In this document: piece after piece, positions 26,788 through 35,272 of the stretch
How positions within the stretch are numbered: position 1 is the stretch's first letter
How the letters are laid out: every line of letters begins with the position of its first letter
Assembly: GCF_000717335.1 (NCBI RefSeq)
Contig: NZ_JNYZ01000004.1
Location: 186,001-250,000 of the forward strand
Length of the DNA stretch: 64,000 nt
Source of the DNA: Amycolatopsis jejuensis
GTDB taxonomy: Bacteria > Actinomycetota > Actinomycetes > Mycobacteriales > Pseudonocardiaceae
Direction of reading: 5' to 3'
Position numbers and translations under genes: made by a program
Notes under the pieces: model-generated
Databases searched by the model: none
Seen by the model: the letters and a program-made list of their open reading frames with translations, nothing else
What the model was told of the DNA's origin: nothing

Positions 26788-27575
26788 ACCGGAGCCTTGA
26801 TGCCGGGGTGCGGGTCGTAGCCCTCGACCGCGAAGTGCTCGTAGGTGTAGTCGAACAGGCTGTCCGCGGGCTGGAGGCTCAGCGACGGGAACGGCCGCGC
26901 CTCGCGGGCGAGCTGGGTGCGGACCTGCTCGACATGGTTGTCGTAGATGTGGCAGTCGCCGCCGGTCCACACGAAGTCGCCGACGCCGAGGCCGACCTGG
27001 GCCGCGATCAGGTGCGTGAGCAGCGCGTAGCTCGCGATGTTGAACGGCACGCCGAGGAAGAGGTCGGCACTGCGCTGGTACAGCTGGCAGGACAGCTTGC
27101 CGTCGGCCACGTAGAACTGGAAGAACGCGTGGCACGGCGGAAGCGCCATCCGCGGGATGTCCGCGACGTTCCAGGCGGACACGATGATCCGCCGCGAGTC
27201 GGGGTTGTCACGCAGCGTGCGCAGTACCTCGCTGATCTGGTCGATGTGTCCACCGTCCGGGGTCGGCCACGAGCGCCACTGCACCCCGTAGACCGGGCCG
27301 AGGTCGCCGTCCGGCGCGGCCCACTCGTCCCAGATCGTGACGCCGTGCTCCTTCAGCCACGTGACGTTCGCGTCGCCGCGCAGGAACCACAGCAGCTCGT
27401 AGGCGATCGAGCGGAAGTGCACTTTTTTGGTCGTGACCAGCGGAAAGCCGTCGGACAGGCGGTAGCGCAGCTGGTGCCCGAAGACCGACCGCGTCCCGGT
27501 ACCGGTGCGGTCCTCCTTCCGGGCGCCCGTGTCGAGCACGTGCTGAAGCAGGTCTTCGTACTGCGTGTCCGGCAT
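26778..27575 (-). CDS. thyA: Thymidylate synthase (ThyA)
   Basis: A 265-aa folate-dependent enzyme that methylates dUMP to dTMP, producing dihydrofolate. Length and sequence match the classical ThyA family: the folate/phosphate region [16 protein letters not shown], the catalytic cysteine in [13 protein letters not shown] near residue 145, [18 protein letters not shown] and [12 protein letters not shown]. The start [15 protein letters not shown] was chosen from family length; a frame extends nine codons further upstream. It precedes folA, the usual arrangement that keeps dihydrofolate turnover in step. Confidence 0.95.
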   Translation of the reverse strand: MPDTQYEDLLQHVLDTGARKEDRTGTGTRSVFGHQLRYRLSDGFPLVTTKKVHFRSIAYELLWFLRGDANVTWLKEHGVTIWDEWAAPDGDLGPVYGVQWRSWPTPDGGHIDQISEVLRTLRDNPDSRRIIVSAWNVADIPRMALPPCHAFFQFYVADGKLSCQLYQRSADLFLGVPFNIASYALLTHLIAAQVGLGVGDFVWTGGDCHIYDNHVEQVRTQLAREARPFPSLSLQPADSLFDYTYEHFAVEGYDPHPGIKAPVAV

Positions 27576-27803
27576 GCCTTCGAATGTAGCCGACGACGGC
27601 ATCCGGGCCGCGGACCGCCGTCCGCGTGGTTCATGTGCGGTGAACGAGCTGTGAATATTGCGAAGACGTCACCAAGGTGCCGGTCGTGGACACGGCGAAC
27701 GGGGCTGTGAACGCTCACACCGGGCAGCCGGGGCATTGCCCGGCCGGAACGGGTGCGCACACAGTGATCCAGCTCCCCTTCCCCTCTGGCACAAGGAGAT
27801 TCG

Positions 27804-28487
27804 ATGGACTACCGACCTACCCGGCGGACCGTCCGGATCACGTTCGCGACCGGCGCGGCGGCGCTCGCCGTCGCGCTGGTACCCGGTGTTGCGTCGGCGA
27901 CGTCCAACGGTGACGTCAGCCGGCCGCACGGGCTCGAGAAAACCGCTACCCACACGCAGGTTCGAGAGGTCCAGCCGCTGGGTGCGGCTCGGGCATCCCG
28001 GGCGGTGCAAGCAGCGAACCAGCTCGAATACAGCCAGCAGGTCCAGCAGAACGACCAGTGGTGCTGGGCCGCCGACGGCGCCAGCATCGAACAGTCCCAG
28101 GGCGGCAGCGCCTCCCAGGAGGACTTCTGCGCGGCAGGCAAAGGCGCCATGTCCGGGTACTGCCCGAACGAGGCCGCGCAGATCTACGAGATCGTGCAAG
28201 GGTTCCAGGGCACCGGGTTCTCCGCGCAGGACGCGGGCGGGCCGATCAGCTACTCCTCGATCCAGAACCAGGTCGACTCCGGAATCCTCAACCTCACCGG
28301 CATCTACTGGACCTCGGGCGGCGGCCACGCCGAGGTGATCTACGGGTACGACAGCGCGAACCAGTCGATCATGGTCGGCGACCCGTGGCCGTCCTTCCAG
28401 CGCTACCAGACCTGGGACTACCACCAGTACCAAAGCAACGCCCAGTTCAGGTGGAACGACACCGTCGTCAACATCCGGAAGGGCTGA
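27804..28487 (+). CDS. Secreted papain-like cysteine protease (C39-like peptidase fold)
   Basis: A 227-aa exported protein. The N-terminal about 34 residues form a signal peptide ending in VPGVASA. The mature domain has the papain-like triad pattern: QQNDQWCWAADGASI (catalytic Cys about residue 88, with Gln just upstream for the oxyanion hole), GGGHAEVIYGYD (His about 174) and GDPWPS (Asp about 193). Such actinobacterial proteins resemble the Peptidase_C39_2/papain-like group; a role in cleaving peptides outside the cell, or an effector-like role, is possible. The ATG follows AAGGAG. The next gene begins 9 bases later and encodes a membrane protein, probably a functional partner. Confidence 0.85.
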   Translation: MDYRPTRRTVRITFATGAAALAVALVPGVASATSNGDVSRPHGLEKTATHTQVREVQPLGAARASRAVQAANQLEYSQQVQQNDQWCWAADGASIEQSQGGSASQEDFCAAGKGAMSGYCPNEAAQIYEIVQGFQGTGFSAQDAGGPISYSSIQNQVDSGILNLTGIYWTSGGGHAEVIYGYDSANQSIMVGDPWPSFQRYQTWDYHQYQSNAQFRWNDTVVNIRKG

Positions 28488-28496
28488 GCGGCCGCC

Positions 28497-29279
28497 ATGG
28501 GCACGATCTGCCGGAAGTTCGCCATGAGTGTCACCACCGCGATCGCGGCGCTGCTGCCCGCCGCAACCACCGCGGCGGCGGGGGCCTGGGTCACCCCGCC
28601 CTCGGCGCAGGACCTCGCCGCCGCGGTGCACGCCGCGAGCACGGCGCGTGCGATCAGCTTCGCCAAGTCGAACTTCCGGCAGGTCGGCCGCACCGACCCC
28701 GGCCGGATCACGGTCTCCGGCACCGGAATTCCGGTGTACACGCTCAGTCCCGGCTTCGTCACGGGCGACCCCGGCGCCCCGGCCGGAGTGCTGCGCTCCG
28801 TCGCGGTGACCGCCACCGCGGACACCGGCGCGAAAGACACCCTCCGCGCGGCGCCGGACAACCGCGCGCCGGGCGGATGGGTGGTCGGGAATGTGTTGTC
28901 CGGCAACGACGAGGAGACGTTGAGCACCCGGCTGCGCCCCGGTTCGGTACTGCTGAACGAACCCCAGATCAACGGGTGGTACGACCTCGGCCCGACGGGG
29001 GTCGTGCTGTTGCAGGCGAGTCTGCCGCAGACGCCGGTGGGGCAGTTCGTCCCGCTGGCCGACTATCAGCGCCAGGTCCACGACCGTTACGCGGACAAGC
29101 TGCCGGGCTCGGAGTACCAGCGCAACGGCGGCATCGGGTTCAAGCAGAACGTCGTGCGCTCGGATGCCGGACCTGCTGGTCCGCTGACGACCGGGCTGGT
29201 GGTACTCGGCGCCGCGGCGGTGCTGGCCGCGACGCTGACGGTGCGGCGGCGGGTGAAGAAGCGGGCCGGTCCGAGGTGA
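28497..29279 (+). CDS. Membrane-anchored extracytoplasmic protein, unknown function
   Basis: A 260-aa protein with an N-terminal export signal (hydrophobic stretch about residues 10-28), an extracytoplasmic domain of about 190 residues and one C-terminal transmembrane helix (about 225-247, LTTGLVVLGAAAVLAATLTV) followed by a basic tail RRRVKKR that should remain in the cytoplasm. I do not recognise the domain. It lies 9 bases after the protease gene and has no promoter of its own, so the two are almost certainly coexpressed; possible roles are as substrate, inhibitor or anchor of the protease. The stop is six bases from the convergent XRE gene. Confidence 0.8.
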   Translation: MGTICRKFAMSVTTAIAALLPAATTAAAGAWVTPPSAQDLAAAVHAASTARAISFAKSNFRQVGRTDPGRITVSGTGIPVYTLSPGFVTGDPGAPAGVLRSVAVTATADTGAKDTLRAAPDNRAPGGWVVGNVLSGNDEETLSTRLRPGSVLLNEPQINGWYDLGPTGVVLLQASLPQTPVGQFVPLADYQRQVHDRYADKLPGSEYQRNGGIGFKQNVVRSDAGPAGPLTTGLVVLGAAAVLAATLTVRRRVKKRAGPR

Positions 29280-29285
29280 GCTGCG

Positions 29286-30236
29286 TCAGTCCCAGATCAG
29301 GTCAACTCCGGCGATTCCCACCCCCAGCTCCTCGAAATACGCGCTTGCCGTGGTGCCCGGGGCGCAGAACAGCGGTTCTCGTACCAGCGGAGCGAGATCC
29401 TCTCTCGGCCGGATGGTGCGAAGGCAGCGGGCGGGCAGCGCGGCCGGGTCGAAATGGAGCCGCAACAGGTACGCCGACATCCTCGACCGCACGATGCGGT
29501 GAAAACTGTCCGGGCGAACGGAAGCCGCCGGGCGCAAGGTGAAGCCGAACGTGTGGGTCTCGCCCGCCGCCAGGCTCCGGTCGAAAAGCAGCTCGAACAC
29601 CATCCCCGCCGACTGGACACTCCGCCGCACCCGCCCGACCCGGCACCCGTCCACGGCGACGATCGTCGTTGCGGTGACGTCACTGCCGTCCTCGTCTTGG
29701 TGGGTCACGAGGAAACTGTCCGGCCCCGGCCGCCGCGCACGGACGACCATCGTCGACGAGATTTCCTCGGTCCGGCCCTCCGCACCGAGGGCGAGCTCGT
29801 CCACGACGGTCGCGACGTCGAGGTCTGCGTTTTCCGAAGCGCCCGGCGTCGCACACAGCTCTTCCCGTAGCGCACACGTTTCCGCCCAGCTGTGCTGAAG
29901 CTCCGGCAGCGACGGACGCCGGTCCACCTCGACCCCGGAACGGTGCGGGCCGATGAGGACGACCAAGCTGTCCGGGGGAAGGCCAAGCACCGCTTCGAGC
30001 GCACGGACGACGTCAAGCGACCGGGGCGTCGACGGGCTCCGCAGACCACGCTGCCAGTAGCTCAAGGTCGACTCGGCCACCGAAACCCCGTGCGCAGCCA
30101 GGTGCGCACGCAGCCGGGACAGCGACAGCCCGCGCCGGTCGACCGCCTCCGCGAGCGCCCGGTGAAACGGCCCGGACCGCACCACCCCGGGCACCTCGCC
30201 CGCCGACCACCGGACCGCAACGCTGCGCTGGTGCAT
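29286..30236 (-). CDS. XRE-like helix-turn-helix regulator with long unassigned C-terminal domain
   Basis: A 316-aa protein. Residues about 25-95 contain an HTH of the Cro/C1 type: FHRALAEAVDRRGLSLSRLR, then VAESTLSYWQRGLRSP, where SYWQRG resembles the recognition helix of actinobacterial XRE proteins. The remaining 200 residues include a beta-rich ending (ETHTFGFTLRPAA) and have no family I can name; proteins of this shape are frequent in actinomycetes. No cognate operator is obvious. Upstream lies the only sizeable non-coding stretch of this part of the window (30237-30630). Confidence 0.8.
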   Translation of the reverse strand: MHQRSVAVRWSAGEVPGVVRSGPFHRALAEAVDRRGLSLSRLRAHLAAHGVSVAESTLSYWQRGLRSPSTPRSLDVVRALEAVLGLPPDSLVVLIGPHRSGVEVDRRPSLPELQHSWAETCALREELCATPGASENADLDVATVVDELALGAEGRTEEISSTMVVRARRPGPDSFLVTHQDEDGSDVTATTIVAVDGCRVGRVRRSVQSAGMVFELLFDRSLAAGETHTFGFTLRPAASVRPDSFHRIVRSRMSAYLLRLHFDPAALPARCLRTIRPREDLAPLVREPLFCAPGTTASAYFEELGVGIAGVDLIWD

Positions 30237-30630
30237 ACCGCTTCCCCTGCTCCTGCCGAGTAGCAGTCCAGCATGCGCAGTTCACCAGCGGGGGACAACC
30301 GCCCATGGTCGAAAACCGGACATTTCGCCTGAGCTGGGTGGGGTGGTGGTGGGATGGGTTGGGCAGGGTGGACGCGCTCGACCGGTCAGACGGGACCGGG
30401 CGGGCAGTCCGCCGCGCAGCCGAGCGGCCGCGACCCAGCCATACGGGACCGGGCGGGGGGCAGTCGGCCGCGCGGGCACGCTGGACGAGGCTGGCCGAGC
30501 AGGTAAATGCGGTCAGGACCGGGCGGGGCACAGCGACCGGACAAAGCGAGTCACGCGGCGGACCGGGTGCACGGAGCGGCGCAGCGATCGAACTCCACCC
30601 CTTCACTCACCCACCATCGGCACCCGGGGC
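30237..30630. other. Intergenic region with G-tract cluster and short repeats
   Basis: No gene is supported here. The plus strand has six runs of three or more G in 33 bases (30336-30368), a strong G-quadruplex-type pattern, followed by three near copies of GGGACCGGGCGGG (about 30393, 30443 and 30513). It lies between the XRE gene start and the MarR gene stop, so it includes the XRE promoter. Confidence 0.6.
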
Positions 30631-31059
30631 TCAATCCAAATCCCGCCAGATCCGGGCCAAGAACCGGAGCTGGTCGTCATCCAGGTGGCCGAAAAAGAGA
30701 GACCGCAGGTCCTCGTGGTGCCGACGGCGGGCTTTGCGCATCAGAGCCCGGCCCGCCGAGGTGATCACGGCCTCATAGCTGCGGGCATCGACCTCCGACT
30801 GGCGGCGTTCGATCAGGTTCCGGCTCACCAGGCGGTCGGCGAGGCGGGTGAAGCCGCCGGTGGACATCAGGCGTTGTTCGGCCAGGTCCGACATTCGCAG
30901 GCCCGCCGTGCCCGCGTTGTCCAGCAGGGCCAGCACGCTGTACTCCGCCATGCTCACGTTCAGCTCCGCCAGCCCGGCCGCCAGCTGCCGCCACAAGCGG
31001 TCGTGCGTGCGCAGGAAACCGCTCCACGCCTCCTGTTCCAGGTCCCGCAGGCTTGCCAT
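30631..31059 (-). CDS. MarR family winged-helix transcriptional regulator
   Basis: A 142-aa repressor. The winged helix reads LRMSDLAEQRLMSTGGFTRLADRLVSRNLIERR followed by the wing SEVDARSYEAVITSAGRAL, with Asp-Ala-Arg in the place of the common DRR. The start MASLRDLEQEAW is preferred over a longer frame that would reach into the neighbouring promoter. It is divergent from the luciferase-like monooxygenase gene at 31173 and is its probable regulator; a near-palindrome TGTCTGCGCAGGCA lies between them. Confidence 0.88.
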   Translation of the reverse strand: MASLRDLEQEAWSGFLRTHDRLWRQLAAGLAELNVSMAEYSVLALLDNAGTAGLRMSDLAEQRLMSTGGFTRLADRLVSRNLIERRQSEVDARSYEAVITSAGRALMRKARRRHHEDLRSLFFGHLDDDQLRFLARIWRDLD

Positions 31060-31120
31060 ACCGGACACGGTAGCCGGGCCGTCCGCCGGGCGGGTGATCC
31101 GGGTCACCGGCGGAAATAGT

Positions 31121-31134
31121 TGTCTGCGCAGGCA
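31121..31134. promoter_or_regulatory. Near-palindrome, possible MarR operator
   Basis: TGTCTGCGCAGGCA pairs at six of seven arm positions and lies 39 bases before the start at 31173, in the divergent MarR/LLM intergenic gap. A weaker repeat GGTGA-TCCGGG-TCACC is at 31093-31108. Confidence 0.4.
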
Positions 31135-31172
31135 GGTTAATCCGGGACGGCAATAGAGAGGGAGCAGGAGCA

Positions 31173-32234
31173 ATGGCCTTCGAAATCGGCATCATGACAT
31201 TCGGCGAGCTGACCAGGGACCCGGTCACCGGGGACCTGCCCTCGCCGCGGCAGCGGGTTCGCGAGACGATCGAGCAGGCGCGGCTCGCGGACCAGGTCGG
31301 GCTCGACGTGTTCGGGGTCGGCGAGCATCATCGGACCGACTTCGCCGGGTCGGCGCCCGCGATTCTGCTCGCGGCGGCTGCCGAGCGGACCGAGCGGATC
31401 CGGCTGACCAGTTCCGTCACCGTCCTGAGCTCGGACGATCCGGTGCGCGTCTGGGAGCAGTTCGCCACCATCGACCTGCTCTCGGCCGGGCGCGCGGAGA
31501 TCATCGCGGGCCGCGGGTCGTACACCGAATCGTTCCCGCTCTTCGGATACTACCTGCGGGATTACGCCGACCTCTTCCGCGAGAAGCTCGACCTGCTGCT
31601 CGCCATCCGCGCGCAGAACCCGATCACCTGGCAGGGTCGCTTCCGCGCGCCGCTGGTCAACGCCGACATCGGGCCGCGGGCCGACGGGGACACGCTGCCG
31701 ATCTGGGTCGGGGTCGGCGGGTCACCTGCGTCGGCGGTCAGTACCGGGCAGCGCGGGCTGCCGATGGCGCTCGCGTTACTGCTCGGGCCGATGACGCTGC
31801 ACGAGCAAACCGTTGCGCTGTACCGGGAAGCCGCGACAGCAGCCGGGCACGACGCAGATGCGCTGCCGATCAGCATCAACGTCCACGGGTATGTCGGGCG
31901 CACCAGCCAGGACGCGCGCGACCTCATGTACCCCTACTTCGCCCAGGGAATGCTTGAGAACAACCACCAGCGCGGCGAGGGAATGATGCTCCCGCGGTCC
32001 GCGTTCGACGCGCAGTCGTCGCCGGGGTCCGGGCTGCTGGTGGGCAGCTCGCAGGAAATCATCGACAAGCTCCTCGCGTACCACGAGTTGTACGGGCTGA
32101 ACCGCGCGCTGATCCAGATGGGCTTCGGCGGGTTGCCGCAGAAGGAGCACCTCGAAGCCATCGAGCGGCTCGGCACCGAGGTGGCTCCGGTCGTGCGGCG
32201 CGAGGTTGCGGCGCGGACTAAGGAAACGGTATGA
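31173..32234 (+). CDS. LLM class flavin-dependent oxidoreductase (luciferase-like)
   Basis: A 353-aa bacterial-luciferase-like monooxygenase that should use reduced FMN supplied by a partner reductase. The TIM-barrel family marks are AFEIGIMTFGEL at the N-terminus, GLDVFGVGEHHRTDFAGSAP (about residues 43-62, with the conserved EHH), RIRLTSSVTVLSSDDPVRVWEQFATIDLLSAGR and PIWVGVGGSPAS. The substrate is unknown. The following gene, overlapping by four bases (ATGA), encodes an FMN reductase, so the pair forms a two-component monooxygenase. The GAGGGAGCAGGAG stretch provides the ribosome site. Confidence 0.92.
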   Translation: MAFEIGIMTFGELTRDPVTGDLPSPRQRVRETIEQARLADQVGLDVFGVGEHHRTDFAGSAPAILLAAAAERTERIRLTSSVTVLSSDDPVRVWEQFATIDLLSAGRAEIIAGRGSYTESFPLFGYYLRDYADLFREKLDLLLAIRAQNPITWQGRFRAPLVNADIGPRADGDTLPIWVGVGGSPASAVSTGQRGLPMALALLLGPMTLHEQTVALYREAATAAGHDADALPISINVHGYVGRTSQDARDLMYPYFAQGMLENNHQRGEGMMLPRSAFDAQSSPGSGLLVGSSQEIIDKLLAYHELYGLNRALIQMGFGGLPQKEHLEAIERLGTEVAPVVRREVAARTKETV

Positions 32235-32773
32235 GCGGGCTGCGGGTGGTGGTCGTCAACGGGAGCCCGAGCCGGCCGTCGAAGACGATGGGGCTCGTCG
32301 ACGTCATTCTCGACGCGCTCAATCGCATGACCGCCATTGTGCCGTCGCGGGTCGACGTGTACCGCCTCGGCCCTGGGTTCGCTGGGGCGATCGAGCGCGA
32401 GGACGTTTCGCCGGAGGTGGAAGAAGCGCTGCGGCGCGTCGAGGAAGCCGACCTGCTGATCGCCGCGACACCGGTGTTCCGCGGGTCGTACCCCGGGATG
32501 TTCAAGCATTTCTTCGACCTCGTCGAGCAGTACGCGCTGGCCGGCAAGCCGGTGCTGCTGGTCGCGACCGGCGGCGGCGACCACCACGCGCTCGTGCTGG
32601 AGCACGCGCTGCGGCCGCTGTTCGGCTTCTTCCAGGCACTGACGTTGCCGGTCGCGATCTTCGCCTCCGGCGGGGATTTCGACGGCACCGTGCTGCTCAA
32701 CCCCCGTGTGTACGCGCGGGTCCAGATCGCGCTGGAGGACGCGATCCGGTACCTCAAAGTGCCTACGTACTGA
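32231..32773 (+). CDS. NADPH-dependent FMN reductase
   Basis: A 180-aa flavodoxin-like reductase with the phosphate loop VVVNGSPSRPSKTM at the N-terminus and the PVFRGSYPGMFKHFFDLV motif near residues 83-100, as in CE1759/MsuE-type FMN reductases. It supplies reduced flavin to the luciferase-like enzyme with which it is translationally coupled. Its 3' end overlaps the convergent ABC permease gene by 11 bases. Confidence 0.92.
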   Translation: MSGLRVVVVNGSPSRPSKTMGLVDVILDALNRMTAIVPSRVDVYRLGPGFAGAIEREDVSPEVEEALRRVEEADLLIAATPVFRGSYPGMFKHFFDLVEQYALAGKPVLLVATGGGDHHALVLEHALRPLFGFFQALTLPVAIFASGGDFDGTVLLNPRVYARVQIALEDAIRYLKVPTY

Positions 32774-33764
32774 CGCGCCGCCGGATCAACGTCGAGATGG
32801 TCACCGCCAGTACGAGGGAACCGCCGTAGAACGCGTCCTGGATCCAGCCCGTCACACCCGCCAGTTGCAGCCCGACGATGCCGGTCTGCAGGAAGTAGAT
32901 CGCGATCACCGCACCGAGCGCGTTGAAGCGGCCGGGCTGGATCGCCGCGGTGCCGAGGAACACCGCGGCGAACGCGGGGAGCAGGTACGTCTGCGAGGTC
33001 GCCGGGTCGTACCCGCCGAGGGAGGCGGCGAGCGTGACCCCGGCGATCCCGCAGAACACCCCGGACGCCACGTACGAACCCATCCGGATCCGGTGCACCT
33101 GGACACCCGCGAGACGCGCGACCTCGCGGTTGGTGCCCACGAACGACATCCGCAGTCCCAGTGGGGTTTTCGCGAGCACGTACGCCACGAGGACAGTCGC
33201 CGCGAGTCCATAGTAGAACGAATGGGACAGTCCGCCGAGAGTGCCGTTGAACGCAGTGGTGAACGACGAATGCAGACCCTGCACGGTGTTCAGATTGGTC
33301 AGCCACAACGCGACTCCGCCGAGCAGCGTGCCCATGCCGAGGGTGACCACAATGGCGTTGACCCCGACCACCACGATCAGGATTGCATTGATCGCACCGA
33401 TTCCGGCGGTCGCGGCAATGGCGATCAGGCTGGACAGCCATGGGTCGAGGCCGTGGTTCACGCTCAGCAATGCGGTGAGCGTGCCCGCCAATCCCATGGT
33501 CGCGGACACCGACAGGTCGAATTCGCCGACCATGAACGTCACGACCAAGGCGAGCGAAAGGAATACGAGGTGCACGGGTGAGCTGAAAATCGTCTGGAAG
33601 GTTCCGGCTTGCAGGAATACCGCGCCGTTGGTGGCCGCGAAAACGGCGACCAGTACTGCCCAGGTGACCACGAGGGAACCGCGGCCGAGCACTGCCCCAC
33701 CGGCGCGCAGGAGGGCCGGGGTTGCGTGCGGAACGCGCGTGATTTCGAGTGCTTCGTCGGTCAT
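32763..33764 (-). CDS. ABC transporter permease, CUT2 (ribose/RbsC-like)
   Basis: A 333-aa inner-membrane permease of the BPD_transp_2 family with about nine to ten helices. VGEFDLSVSATMGLAG is the conserved first signature, VALGMGTLL-like VTLGMGTLLGGVALW the second, and GTNREVARLAGV followed by AAVFLGTAAIQPGRFNALGAV the C-terminal signature. It is the last gene of a binding protein-ATPase-permease operon (36407 to 32763). The importer adjoins the acyl-CoA catabolic operons, hinting that the cargo may be an acid or amide rather than a sugar; the sequence does not settle this. Confidence 0.9.
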   Translation of the reverse strand: MTDEALEITRVPHATPALLRAGGAVLGRGSLVVTWAVLVAVFAATNGAVFLQAGTFQTIFSSPVHLVFLSLALVVTFMVGEFDLSVSATMGLAGTLTALLSVNHGLDPWLSSLIAIAATAGIGAINAILIVVVGVNAIVVTLGMGTLLGGVALWLTNLNTVQGLHSSFTTAFNGTLGGLSHSFYYGLAATVLVAYVLAKTPLGLRMSFVGTNREVARLAGVQVHRIRMGSYVASGVFCGIAGVTLAASLGGYDPATSQTYLLPAFAAVFLGTAAIQPGRFNALGAVIAIYFLQTGIVGLQLAGVTGWIQDAFYGGSLVLAVTISTLIRRRVST

Positions 33765-35272
33765 CTGGCGGGCTCCGTCCAGGTCGCGTCGAGAATGTCG
33801 TGCGCGGAGATTGGTCCATTCAGGACAGTGGCGACGCGGCCTTGGCCGAACACCAGGACTCGGTCGCACAGCGCGGACAGGTCGCTCGCTTCGGCGGAGG
33901 CGAGCAGGATGGCGGTCCCGGATTCGGCAACGCGGTGCAGCGCTTCGAGAATGTCGCGCCGCGCGCCGACGTCCACCGCTTGCGTGGGCTCGTTAACCAG
34001 CAGCAGCCGCGGATTCTCGGCCAGCCATTTGCCGAGCAGGACTTTCTGCTGGTTGCCTCCGCTCAACGTGCCGACATTCGCCGCCGGATTCGCCGGTACG
34101 ACGCCGAATTTCTTGATCGTCGAGTTCGTCGCGGTGTCGCGCCACCGGCCGACCGACCATTTCCGGGAACGGTTCGGCAGCCACGGAAGCACGACGTTGT
34201 CGCGAATGGACTGTTCTGCGCCGAGCCCTTCCACCATGCGCTGACCCGGCACGAGCACGACCCCGCGACGCGCGAGTGCCGATCCGGTCCGGCGCAGTTC
34301 TTTTCCATCCACGACAAGTTTCCCGGACGCAGGCAATGCACCGCCGAGCAAATAGGTGACCGTATCGAATCCCGACCCGGGCATGCCGGTGAGGCCGACG
34401 ATCTCGCCGCGAGCCAGGTCGAGCGACAGTGGTTCGGTCAATCCGGCACCGAGCAGCCCGTCGATCCGAATGTCGCCGGGTTCGCCGATTTCCCTTTCCG
34501 GGCGGTGGAAATCCGCCAGTGCGTCACCGAGCATCGTGACGGCCAGGGTCGCTTCCGACAGGCCCTCAGTGTCCACTCCGGACGCAACACAACGGCCGTC
34601 GCGGAGCACGGACACCCGGTCGCAGTATTCGATCACTTCGTCGAGGCCGTGGGCGATCAACAGCACGGACGTTCCTTCGCGCACCAGAGAACGAAGTGTC
34701 GCGTAGAACTCGGCCAATGCGCCCGGCGACAACGCTCTGGTCGACTCGTCCAGGACGATCAGTCCGCGTCCGGCCGGGTGGTTCTGCAGTGCGCGGGCGA
34801 TCGCGACCCGCGCCCGGTCCGCTTCGGACAGATGCTGCGCGAGCTGGTCCATGCTGCCCGCATAGCCCAGCCGGTCCAGTGTGCGGGCGGCATACCCGCG
34901 TTCGCGCGGCCAGTCGATGCGGCGGCTGATCCCCCGGCCCTGCATGGCGCCGATCCGGACGTTCGACGTCACCGTCCGGTCCGGCAGGATGCCGAGATCC
35001 TGGTACACAATGGACACTCCGGCGGCATGCAAGTCGGGCAGCCGCAACGGGAACGGGACCGGCGTACCGTCGATGGCGAGCCGGGCGCCGTGGTCCGGGG
35101 CGTGGTAGCCGGAGATGACCTTGGCCAGCGTCGACTTGCCGGACCCGTTCTGGCCGACCACGCCGTGGATCTCCCCGGCGCGCACCGTCAGGTCCACATC
35201 GGACAGGACACGGCGGTGCCCGAACGTCTTCGACACGCCGTGCAGCTCGAGCCGCGGCGCCGGGTCAGCCAT
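33761..35272 (-). CDS. ABC transporter ATP-binding protein, two-domain CUT2 type (RbsA-like)
   Basis: A 503-aa protein with two nucleotide-binding domains. The N-terminal domain has an intact Walker A (GQNGSGKST, about residue 37) and an acidic Walker B pair (GLIVLDES), but its signature is LSEADRA instead of LSGGQ. The C-terminal domain has the degenerate P-loop typical of RbsA proteins (GLTGMPGSGFD) and an intact signature LSGGNQQK; its Walker B reads LLLVNEPTQAVD, with Asn where Asp is expected. The composite site formed by domain-1 Walker motifs and domain-2 signature is therefore complete, and the other site looks inactive. It overlaps the permease gene by four bases and the binding-protein gene by eight. 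Confidence 0.9.
   Translation of the reverse strand: MADPAPRLELHGVSKTFGHRRVLSDVDLTVRAGEIHGVVGQNGSGKSTLAKVISGYHAPDHGARLAIDGTPVPFPLRLPDLHAAGVSIVYQDLGILPDRTVTSNVRIGAMQGRGISRRIDWPRERGYAARTLDRLGYAGSMDQLAQHLSEADRARVAIARALQNHPAGRGLIVLDESTRALSPGALAEFYATLRSLVREGTSVLLIAHGLDEVIEYCDRVSVLRDGRCVASGVDTEGLSEATLAVTMLGDALADFHRPEREIGEPGDIRIDGLLGAGLTEPLSLDLARGEIVGLTGMPGSGFDTVTYLLGGALPASGKLVVDGKELRRTGSALARRGVVLVPGQRMVEGLGAEQSIRDNVVLPWLPNRSRKWSVGRWRDTATNSTIKKFGVVPANPAANVGTLSGGNQQKVLLGKWLAENPRLLLVNEPTQAVDVGARRDILEALHRVAESGTAILLASAEASDLSALCDRVLVFGQGRVATVLNGPISAHDILDATWTEPAR

Noticed and set aside
30305..31119. Plus-strand frames in and beyond the 30237-30630 gap
   Set aside because: They run antisense through the MarR gene and consist of Arg/Gly/Pro-rich sequence without a domain.
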